A stretch of DNA of 64,000 nt. It comes from Paenibacillus sp. FSL M7-0420 (lineage in GTDB: Bacteria > Bacillota > Bacilli > Paenibacillales > Paenibacillaceae). The stretch lies in NCBI RefSeq assembly GCF_038002345.1, contig NZ_JBBOCJ010000001.1, positions 1,674,001 through 1,738,000 of the forward strand. The letters are read 5' to 3'. Positions 35,758-43,577 of this stretch are shown here, in pieces (the first letter of the stretch is position 1; every line of letters begins with the position of its first letter). The position numbers were made by a program, and so were the translations under genes. The notes below the pieces were generated by a model. The model saw only the letters and a list, made by a program, of their open reading frames with translations. It made no database searches and had not been told where the DNA came from.

Positions 35758-38157
35758 ATGAGCAGCAATTATATACAAGCAGAACAAGAAATCGATACCT
35801 ATCAAGGCAATGACCTCGGGTTAACCTACACGGCGGAATACAGTGTATTCAAGGTCTGGGCGCCAACAGCCTTCACAGTGTCGCTCGTATTATATGCAAC
35901 AGGCGGAAACGGGTTGACCCCGCAGACCGCAGATTACAAGGACAGCGGCAAAATTCTTAGTATGGAGCGCGCTGAGGGCGGAGTATGGACGATCCAGGTT
36001 CCCGGTAACCTGAAGGGGAAGTATTATATGTACCGCGCCGTATTTGCTGACGGTTCGATTAATGAAGCGGCCGATCCTTATGCAGTAGCTGTATCGGCCA
36101 ATGGAACACGGACGGCCATCGTTGATTTGTCCGAGACAGACCCGGACGGCTGGGAGAGCGATGCCTCTCCGGTGCTGCCGCATCCGGCAGATGCTGTAAT
36201 CTATGAGCTGCATGTCCGTGATTTCTCGGCGGACCAGAGCTCCGGTATGACGTATAAGGGGAAATTCAAGGCCTTCACCGAGACTGGCCTGCGGGATGAG
36301 GCGGGTCATCTGCTGGGCATTGATCATCTGGCCGAGCTGGGCATCACGCATGTTCATCTGCTGCCGGTGTTCGATTATCAGACGGTGGATGAGCTGGGCA
36401 AGCCAGGGGAAGAACCGGCATCCTCCATCTTCACAGACTATAACTGGGGCTACGACCCCCAGCACTATAATGTGCCGGAAGGCTCTTACAGCTCAGACCC
36501 GGCTAACCCGCTAACCCGTATCCGGGAATTCAAGGAGCTGGTTCAGGCGCTGCACAGCCGCGGCATCTCGGTGATTATGGATGTGGTCTACAATCATACC
36601 TATGGCTTCCAGAAGGGACCCTTCCAGCCGCTGGTGCCGGACTATTACTACCGGCATGATCAGAGCGGCCGGCTCTCTAACGGCTCGGGCGTCGGCAATG
36701 AGCTGGCTACAGAACGGCCGATGGTCCGCAAGTATATCAAGGATTCCCTGTCCTACTGGGCTAAGGAGTACCATATTGACGGGTTCCGCTTCGATCTGAT
36801 GGGGCTGATGGACAGCGTGACCATGCGCGAGATTACCGAGGAGCTGCGGCTGGAGATTAATCCGGGGCTGCTGCTCTACGGTGAGCCGTGGACAGGCGGC
36901 GACTCCCCGCTTGCCTCCAAGACGCTGAAGGGCGTACAGCGCGGCAAAGGCTACGCCGTCTTCAACGACAACTTCCGTGCGGCCATCAAGGGAGACAGCG
37001 ACGGCTGGGGCAAAGGCTTCGTGACCGGGGAATACGGCAAGGAAGGTGCGATCGCGTCCGGGGTGAGCGGGGCGATTCATGAATTCACCGATGCGCCTAC
37101 AGAGACTGTGAACTATGTAACCGCACATGATAATCTCAACCTGTGGGACAAAATTCTGGCGACCCAAGGACTTCGCGGGGAAGCCGGGCTGCCGGAGCTT
37201 GAGGGCGGCAAGCTGCGGAGCGGCGGGGATCTAAAGGCCGCACTAGAGCAGGCGAATCCGTATGTGGGAGTAGATCCCGAGAATGTGCTGGACCATGAGA
37301 CGGTACGCCGTTCGTTGCTGGCTAACGGAATCATTCTGACCTCGCAGGGGATTCCGTTCCTCCATGCCGGGGATGAGCTCCTGCGCAGCAAATACGGAGA
37401 TCATAACAGCTACCGCAGCCCGGACTGTATCAATGCGATCCGCTGGGAGAACAAAAGCAAATTCATTGCAGTATTTCAATATTACAAAGGGCTGATTGAG
37501 CTGCGCCGGACACATCCGGCCTTCCGCCTGCACGGGCGCCAGGAGATTGAGCGCAGTCTGGAGTTCCTGCGCTGTGATGGCGGAGTCGTTGCCTATAGAC
37601 TGAAGGATCACGCCGGCGGAGATACATGGAATAATATCGTGGTGATCTACAATGCCAATATGGAGCCGGTCACCCAGTGTCTCCCGGAGACCTCCGGCTG
37701 CTGGAACATCGTAGTCGATCATACCCATGCCGGACCTGAGGCCTTCCGGCAGACGGAGAACGGCAGTGTAGAGGTGGCCGGACTGTCGATGATGGTACTC
37801 TATGATAAATACGGGGAGCCTGAGCCGAGATCGAAGATTGTAGAAGTTCATTATGACCGTCCGGACGGCGATTACCGGGGCTGGAATCTCTGGGTGTGGG
37901 GTACAGGCATTCAGGATGGACAACGGGACTTCCAGTATATGGAGGAAGATCATGCCGTAGCACGGATTGAAGTGCTGCCGGGGACCTCCACGATAGGCTA
38001 CATCCTCCGGCTGAACGACTGGGAGGAGAAGGACGGCACTGCTGACCGCTTCATCGACTGCTCGGGCAGCGGGGAGCAGGTTATCAAGGTGACGGTTCGG
38101 GAGCGTAGTCCGGAGCATAGCACCGAACTGGCTGATCCGCTGCAGCGGACCAGCTAG
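35758..38157 (+). CDS. pulA: type I pullulanase with C-terminal carbohydrate-binding-like domain
   Basis: This 799-residue debranching enzyme cleaves alpha-1,6 bonds in pullulan and branched glucans. It has an N-terminal CBM48-type domain (about 15-125), then the GH13 barrel with the pullulanase signature YNWGYDPQHYNVPEGSYS. Catalytic residues are Asp346 (GFRFDLMG), Glu376 (LYGEPW) and Asp458 (TAHDNLNLWD). Residues about 692-790, starting VEVHYDRPDGDYRGWNLWVW, look like a CBM41/PUD domain, which usually lies at the N-terminus. There is no signal peptide, so it probably acts on internal glycogen or imported oligosaccharides. GGGATGG precedes ATG 35758. Confidence 0.93.
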   Translation: MSSNYIQAEQEIDTYQGNDLGLTYTAEYSVFKVWAPTAFTVSLVLYATGGNGLTPQTADYKDSGKILSMERAEGGVWTIQVPGNLKGKYYMYRAVFADGSINEAADPYAVAVSANGTRTAIVDLSETDPDGWESDASPVLPHPADAVIYELHVRDFSADQSSGMTYKGKFKAFTETGLRDEAGHLLGIDHLAELGITHVHLLPVFDYQTVDELGKPGEEPASSIFTDYNWGYDPQHYNVPEGSYSSDPANPLTRIREFKELVQALHSRGISVIMDVVYNHTYGFQKGPFQPLVPDYYYRHDQSGRLSNGSGVGNELATERPMVRKYIKDSLSYWAKEYHIDGFRFDLMGLMDSVTMREITEELRLEINPGLLLYGEPWTGGDSPLASKTLKGVQRGKGYAVFNDNFRAAIKGDSDGWGKGFVTGEYGKEGAIASGVSGAIHEFTDAPTETVNYVTAHDNLNLWDKILATQGLRGEAGLPELEGGKLRSGGDLKAALEQANPYVGVDPENVLDHETVRRSLLANGIILTSQGIPFLHAGDELLRSKYGDHNSYRSPDCINAIRWENKSKFIAVFQYYKGLIELRRTHPAFRLHGRQEIERSLEFLRCDGGVVAYRLKDHAGGDTWNNIVVIYNANMEPVTQCLPETSGCWNIVVDHTHAGPEAFRQTENGSVEVAGLSMMVLYDKYGEPEPRSKIVEVHYDRPDGDYRGWNLWVWGTGIQDGQRDFQYMEEDHAVARIEVLPGTSTIGYILRLNDWEEKDGTADRFIDCSGSGEQVIKVTVRERSPEHSTELADPLQRTS

Positions 38158-38166
38158 AACATTAGA

Positions 38167-38218
38167 AGAGCTGATTAGTTCCATCTCCTGGGAGGAGGGG
38201 AGCTAATCAGCTCTTTTT
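38167..38218 (+). terminator. Rho-independent terminator after pulA
   Basis: AGAGCTGATTAG pairs with CTAATCAGCTCT around a 24-nt loop, followed by a T run. Confidence 0.88.
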
Positions 38219-38257
38219 GGCTAGGAGTTATATGTAGGAAGTCAGCTTCTGCCGGTG

Positions 38258-39868
38258 CTAGTTCCGCTGATCGCTGTACTTCTTATCCACATGCTCGCTG
38301 TACAGATTAGCCTCATTGCCACCATGGTTCTTGGAGCGGTACATCGCAAGATCGGCGGCACGAAGTAGCTCGTTGATGCTGCTGCCGTGCTGCGGGTACA
38401 GAGCCACGCCAATGCTGGCAGAGGTGTGGAAGCTGGAGCCCTGATTGACGGACCAGGATTTGTTGAACAGCTGGAGCAGACGGTTCAGCAGCTCGTCCAG
38501 CATTTGCGGGCTGGTGAACCGGTGCAGCACCACCGCGAATTCATCTCCGCCGATCCGGAAGGCCTGGCCGGAGCCCTTCACGGTCTGCTGCAGCTCCCGG
38601 GAGAGCAGCTGCAGGAACTCATCTCCGGCCAGATGGCCGAGTGTGTCATTGAGCTGCTTGAACCGGTCGCAGTCCAGCAGCGCCACGGCGATCTCCTGCC
38701 GGCGCTCCTCAGGCTGGTTGATCAGGTTCTCCATGTACATTTTGAAATGGGCACGGTTGGGAATCGCGGTCAGATGATCATAGAAGGCCAGCTTGTGCAG
38801 GCGCTCCTCATATTGCTTGCGCTGGGTAATCTCACGCGAGACCAGCATGAACTGTGCCGGGAAATTGCGGCTGCCCGCAATAGGGGTAACCTTGGTCTCC
38901 AGCCACACCCAGTGCCCTTCGGCCGAACGCATGCGCAGCTCGGATATTCTCGGTGAAGACTGCACCACGCTCTTGAGCTTGGCCCAGGAGATTTCGGCTT
39001 CACGGATATAGTTGGAGAGCGGCGCCCCTTTGCTTGGCACATAGCCCAGTGCAGCTGCATGGGAAGGCGAGGCATACAGGATCAGACCGTTCGGATCTGT
39101 CAGCACAATGAAGTCGGACATCGTCTCACCGATCAGCTGGTAGAGCGATTGCTCGTCCTGCATTTCGTTCTGCAGGGAGATGAGTCTGCGGCTGAGATAG
39201 ATGATGACCATAACCAGCAGGAACAGAAATACAGAGTAGACGGCGAACAGGGAGCTTTTGAGATTATTGAACTCTGTCATCACTTGGCTTGCATAGGTGT
39301 CAATCTTGTCCTCTGCCTGATTCAAGCTTTCCCGTACTTCATTCAGCTCGGTATGTATGGTAAGGGCAGAATAAGAGGCGGGATTCCAGCTCTTCTGAAC
39401 CCGCTGCGAGATCAGCTCCCGGCCGTTATCCCTCCACGCGGTAAGCGTGGTTCCGAAGTGATCCAGCTCGTTCCTCAGCTTGTCCAGCAGCAGCTCGCTC
39501 TGCTTCATTCCATTGAACGGGCTCTTCACAGCATCCAGATTGTAGCGGGCGGTATTGACCCGCTGCAGCGCCTGGGCATTATTGTCCTCGAATTCCTGCG
39601 ACAGCGTACTGCGCTGCGCGCTGGTCAGCGCCCCGCCGACTGTGGTCTGAAGCGCAAGGGCTGCCTGATAGAGATCGCGGTCGGCATTCAGAATGAGCTC
39701 GGAATTCTGGTAGACGTCACTGTATAGGGAGTCGGATAATTTGTTCATCGTATGATTCAGAATCAGCAGGGAGGCCACACTGATCCCAACCAGAAGAACG
39801 GTGATGGACGTGAATAATATAATCAGTCTGCGTGTACTTGTGTTTTCCGAAAAAACTGCCACTGTCAT
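38258..39868 (-). CDS. PAS-GGDEF diguanylate cyclase, membrane-bound
   Basis: This protein of about 536 residues has two membrane segments (LIILFTSITVLLVGISVASL near the start and LFAVYSVFLFLLVMVIIYL about 200 residues later) around an extracellular helical sensor. A cytoplasmic PAS domain follows (IVLTDPNGLILYASPSHAAA), then a C-terminal GGDEF domain. The active site RIGGDEFAVV is intact, so it should make cyclic di-GMP. I see no RxxD inhibitory site just upstream. ATG 39868 and GTG 39862 both lie near GGGGAGAGG; a longer frame begins at 39901. It is monocistronic. Confidence 0.9.
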   Translation of the reverse strand: MTVAVFSENTSTRRLIILFTSITVLLVGISVASLLILNHTMNKLSDSLYSDVYQNSELILNADRDLYQAALALQTTVGGALTSAQRSTLSQEFEDNNAQALQRVNTARYNLDAVKSPFNGMKQSELLLDKLRNELDHFGTTLTAWRDNGRELISQRVQKSWNPASYSALTIHTELNEVRESLNQAEDKIDTYASQVMTEFNNLKSSLFAVYSVFLFLLVMVIIYLSRRLISLQNEMQDEQSLYQLIGETMSDFIVLTDPNGLILYASPSHAAALGYVPSKGAPLSNYIREAEISWAKLKSVVQSSPRISELRMRSAEGHWVWLETKVTPIAGSRNFPAQFMLVSREITQRKQYEERLHKLAFYDHLTAIPNRAHFKMYMENLINQPEERRQEIAVALLDCDRFKQLNDTLGHLAGDEFLQLLSRELQQTVKGSGQAFRIGGDEFAVVLHRFTSPQMLDELLNRLLQLFNKSWSVNQGSSFHTSASIGVALYPQHGSSINELLRAADLAMYRSKNHGGNEANLYSEHVDKKYSDQRN

Positions 39869-40393
39869 CCTCTCCCCGCGCAGAACTTTTGCAAATCTCA
39901 TGGGTGTAGCTTTGGTGCATGCGAAACTTATCCTTATGCGGAATATGGCTTCATGCAGGCATGTAAGAGAGTATACATTAGCGAGTCCTAGAGAGCAGGG
40001 GAAGAAAGAGGCAATAGAAAGAATAACTTCCGGTTAGATCGCGGTTTCTTTTCACCAGTATATAGGACATCCCTTAAGCAGAGCAATTGCTGAAAAAATA
40101 ATAAGCCCCGTCAGCTTCCGCTGCGGATGCACAGGCCGTGAAGTACACCCTGGAGCCGGAGTGGAAACAGTGGAGACATATCCGTTACAGCCGATACAAA
40201 GAACTATTATGTATACCCTACTACTATGTAAAAGGTATTCTGACCTTTGAGTCCTATTACCCACTTTTGCTGCAAACGATACCCCTTTGGTATCAATTGT
40301 GCATTAAAAATAAAACAGAAAAATCCGCCAGCCCGGGAATCTGAGACTGGCGGATGGAACAGCAGATTACAAACTGCAGCGTCTAGGAGGATG
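39869..40393. other. intergenic gap of 525 bp
   Basis: Apart from the terminator at 40319-40354 I see no gene, RNA element or repeat here. A short hairpin AAAGGT/ACCTTT at about 40229-40246 is the only other structure. Confidence 0.5.
40319..40354 (-). terminator. Rho-independent terminator of the four-gene export operon
   Basis: On the minus strand TCCGCCAG pairs with CTGGCGGA, followed by five T, 40 bp after the permease stop codon. Confidence 0.85.
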
Positions 40394-41566
40394 CTACTCG
40401 TTGCGCAGCGCATGAATAGGGCGCATTCTTGCAGCCTTGCTTGCAGGAATCATTCCGAATATGACACCGATGATCAAGGAGAAGGAAAAGGAGATCAGGA
40501 CCATATTCCAGGAGGGCGCCACATTCAAGGCTGTATAATGACCGACGGCCCAGCTGGCGCCAAGTCCCAGTGCGACTCCGATCAGGCCCCCGGTGCCGCT
40601 TAAGACCACGGACTCGATCATGAACTGCAGCATAATATTCTTTTTTTTGGCCCCGATGGCCTTGCGGATGCCTATCTCTCTGGTTCGCTCATTGACCGAG
40701 ACAATCATAATGTTCATAATCCCTATCCCGCCTACAAATAACGAGATACCGGCGATACCGCCAAGGGCCAAGGACAGAGTGGCGCTGGTCTCATTTACCG
40801 TTTCCAGCATCTCCCGGGAATCAAAAACAGAGTAGGCATTCTCGGCTGCACTGAATTTGGCAGTAAGGCTGGCCTCCAGCTTGGTTTTGACATCATCCAC
40901 ATTGTCATTTGAAGTAGTTGTGAGAGTAATGGAGCGGACTCCCTTGCTCTGCAGGAACCGTTCGGCTGTAGAGATGGGGATCAGCAGCTTCTCGTCGCTT
41001 GAGCCGACGCTGGTGGAGCCTTTACTCTCCAGCAGCCCGACGATCTTGAAGCTGCTTCCGTTGATCTGTACCTTTTGGCCTACAGGATTATCTGTACCGA
41101 ATAGATCCTCCGCTGTATCTGATCCGATTAACGCAACCTTCTGCCGGTATTCTGTATCCATCTCAAGCAGGAATCTTCCGGATTGCACGTGGAAATCCTG
41201 AACCTCTTCGTAGGCAGGTGTAATGCCTTCTACGGATACGGAAACGTTCTCGGTACCGTGCTTGGCGGTAACGTTCCCGGAGATTACCGGGGATACATTG
41301 TCCACCCCTTCAATCTCACCCAGGGCCAGGGCCTCCTCGTAGGTTAGCGAAGTGGTGGCTCCGCGGCCCATAATGTTGACGGTCAGCTGGTTGGTTCCCA
41401 GGGAGCTTAGGGACTCTGTAATCTGTGAGGTGGTGCCCTGGCCCACAGCGACAAGTGCAATAACGGAGGATACCCCGATAATGATGCCCAGCATGGTAAG
41501 AAAGGCTCTTATTTTACTGCTGAGGATACTTTTGAAGGCCATTTTCATACTCTGGTACAGCATCAT
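40394..41566 (-). CDS. MacB-like ABC transporter permease
   Basis: This 390-residue protein has the MacB/FtsX layout: one N-terminal membrane helix (AFLTMLGIIIGVSSVIALVAV), a large extracellular MacB-type domain of about 220 residues, and three C-terminal helices with the coupling motif NERTREIGIRKAIGAKKKNI. It matches the YknZ type of Bacilli. The start overlaps the ATPase stop by 4 bp. The MacB class works as a mechanotransmitter or exporter with an adaptor instead of a classical channel. It is the last gene of the operon. Confidence 0.92.
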   Translation of the reverse strand: MMLYQSMKMAFKSILSSKIRAFLTMLGIIIGVSSVIALVAVGQGTTSQITESLSSLGTNQLTVNIMGRGATTSLTYEEALALGEIEGVDNVSPVISGNVTAKHGTENVSVSVEGITPAYEEVQDFHVQSGRFLLEMDTEYRQKVALIGSDTAEDLFGTDNPVGQKVQINGSSFKIVGLLESKGSTSVGSSDEKLLIPISTAERFLQSKGVRSITLTTTSNDNVDDVKTKLEASLTAKFSAAENAYSVFDSREMLETVNETSATLSLALGGIAGISLFVGGIGIMNIMIVSVNERTREIGIRKAIGAKKKNIMLQFMIESVVLSGTGGLIGVALGLGASWAVGHYTALNVAPSWNMVLISFSFSLIIGVIFGMIPASKAARMRPIHALRNE

Positions 41567-42264
41567 GAATGCGCCACCTTCCGATCCTCTACAAGATCCC
41601 CGTCCTGAATCCGGATCACCCGTTTGGCCTGCTCGGCAATCTCCAGGTCATGCGTGATCAGAATAATGGTATGCCCCTGTGCGTTAAGCTCCTTAATCAT
41701 CTCCAGAACTTCCTTGCCTGTCTTGGAGTCCAGCGCTCCGGTTGGCTCATCGGCAAGAAGAATAGGGGGGGTTCCGGCAAGGGCGCGGGCAATAGCCACA
41801 CGCTGCTGCTGGCCTCCGGACAGCTCGGAGGGACGATGATTCATTCTGCTCTCCAGGCCTACCCGGACCAGGGCACTGCGGGCAATCTCTCTGCGCTCCC
41901 TATGGGACATTCCACGATAGATCAAGGGCAGCTCTACATTCTCTACCGCTGATAATTTCGGCAATAGATTAAAGTTTTGAAATATAAAGCCAATCTTTTC
42001 GTTGCGGATCTGGGCCAGCCTGTTGTCAGACAGCCTGCGGATCTCCTGGCCGTCCAGGAAATAATCGCCTTCATTCGCCACATCCAGGCAGCCCAGCATG
42101 TTCATCAGGGTGGACTTGCCTGAACCTGACGGGCCGATGATCGCAACGAATTCACCGTGATGAATGTTGAAGCTCAGGCTTCTCAGAACCGTCATCGATT
42201 CTCCGGCCATCGTGTAGCTGTGCTGCATCTTCTCAACCCGGATCAGCGGCTCTGGTGAGGTCAT
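41563..42264 (-). CDS. MacB/LolD-type ABC ATPase
   Basis: This 233-residue ATPase has Walker [13 protein letters not shown], the Q-loop in [20 protein letters not shown], signature [16 protein letters not shown] and Walker [18 protein letters not shown]. This is the MacB/LolD/YknY group that drives FtsX-like permeases. It overlaps both neighbours by 4 bp (ATGA junctions), so the operon products are probably made in fixed ratios. Confidence 0.95.
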   Translation of the reverse strand: MTSPEPLIRVEKMQHSYTMAGESMTVLRSLSFNIHHGEFVAIIGPSGSGKSTLMNMLGCLDVANEGDYFLDGQEIRRLSDNRLAQIRNEKIGFIFQNFNLLPKLSAVENVELPLIYRGMSHRERREIARSALVRVGLESRMNHRPSELSGGQQQRVAIARALAGTPPILLADEPTGALDSKTGKEVLEMIKELNAQGHTIILITHDLEIAEQAKRVIRIQDGDLVEDRKVAHS

Positions 42265-43577
42265 CGTCCGCCACCGCCTCCACTGAAGCCACCGCCGCTG
42301 CCACCGCCGCCGAAACCGCCCGTCCCGCCGCCAGCACCTCCACCGGTACCACCTCCGCCACCGAAGCCGCCCATACCGCCCATGCCGCCTTGCTGCGGAA
42401 GCTGCGGGGAGGTAGCATTGCCTGAGGAGATCACGGTCGGGAGGATCACTTCATCCCCTTCACTTAAGCCGCTGACGATTTCGATGCTGCTCTCATTGTG
42501 GATACCAGCCTCTACAGCTATCCGTTTCATGCCTGAGGCGAGACCGGCTGGACCTCTGCTTCCGGCTGCTCTGCCGGGGAACTCCGCGCCAGCAGAGGGC
42601 TTGGTTTCAGCAGCACCTCTGTCCGCCCTGCCGGATTCTTCATCCCCGGTCCCCGGCACATTGACGAAGGATTTCCCGTTTATCTTCGTTACAGCTTCGA
42701 TGGGAACGGTCAGAATATCCTTCTTCTCTTCGATCGTAATCGCCACCTCCGCAGACATGCCGATAAGCACACCCTCTGAGTCATTTAATCCTACAGTGAC
42801 GTTGAACAGGGAGACACCATTAGAGGAGGTCCCTTCTTTGGCGATATCTATGACCTTACCGGTAAAAGACTTGTCCTCAAGGGCATCCAGTGTAATGGCC
42901 GAGGCTTGATTCAGCTTGATTTGGGGGATATCCAGCTCATCTACCTGTACGGTTACGCTTAGATTCACGTAGTCGGTCATAGTGAACAGCTCTGTGCCAT
43001 TCTGGGCCTGTTCGCCGTCCGTAATATTCACGGCAGTGATCGTTCCATCGATAGGAGCGGTCAGCGGATCAGGCGGAGCCATAGCTTCATGGATGGCAGC
43101 GATGGATTCCTGCCCGTCCACGATATCGCTATTGGCTTTATCAATGGCTTTTTTTGCCGATTCCAGCTCTTCCTCTGTCGCGTTATTCATAGCCAGCGTC
43201 TTGTAGCTCTCCTGTTTATTCTTAAGCTCTGTCTTGAGATTCTCCAGTGACTTTGTCGCTTCCTTCAGCTTATCGTCCAGATCGCCCGCAACAAACGTGA
43301 TCAGCACAGCACCTTTTTCAACAACATCGCCTTTCTTAACCATGACCGTATCGACCTTCCCGGCTTCTTTGGTACGGATGCTCTCGCTGTTGATCGCCGA
43401 TACTGCACCTGAACCCGAGACACCCACCAGGATATCCCCCTTACTGGCAACTGCCGTATTCAGCGGAGCGGCATTGATCTGCCGGTTCTGATCCGGCCAG
43501 AGCCTATAGCCCGCAATCCCTGCAATAGCAACGAGGACTATCGCTGAAGCGATAATGATGATCTTCTTCTTATTCAT
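42261..43577 (-). CDS. HlyD/MacA-like efflux adaptor with Gly-rich tail
   Basis: This 438-residue protein has an N-terminal membrane anchor (about 5-24), a lipoyl-like half (VSGSGAVSAINSESIRTKEA), a coiled-coil hairpin (about 85-145), the second half with DPLTAPIDGTITAVNITDGE, and beta-barrel and membrane-proximal domains. This is the YknX/MacA family. A Ser/Gly/Ala-rich linker is inserted at about 310-345. The last 45 residues are almost pure Gly with Met, Phe, Thr and Ser, which is not a family feature. It should bridge the permease and an outer partner on the cell surface. Confidence 0.9.
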   Translation of the reverse strand: MNKKKIIIIASAIVLVAIAGIAGYRLWPDQNRQINAAPLNTAVASKGDILVGVSGSGAVSAINSESIRTKEAGKVDTVMVKKGDVVEKGAVLITFVAGDLDDKLKEATKSLENLKTELKNKQESYKTLAMNNATEEELESAKKAIDKANSDIVDGQESIAAIHEAMAPPDPLTAPIDGTITAVNITDGEQAQNGTELFTMTDYVNLSVTVQVDELDIPQIKLNQASAITLDALEDKSFTGKVIDIAKEGTSSNGVSLFNVTVGLNDSEGVLIGMSAEVAITIEEKKDILTVPIEAVTKINGKSFVNVPGTGDEESGRADRGAAETKPSAGAEFPGRAAGSRGPAGLASGMKRIAVEAGIHNESSIEIVSGLSEGDEVILPTVISSGNATSPQLPQQGGMGGMGGFGGGGGTGGGAGGGTGGFGGGGSGGGFSGGGGGR

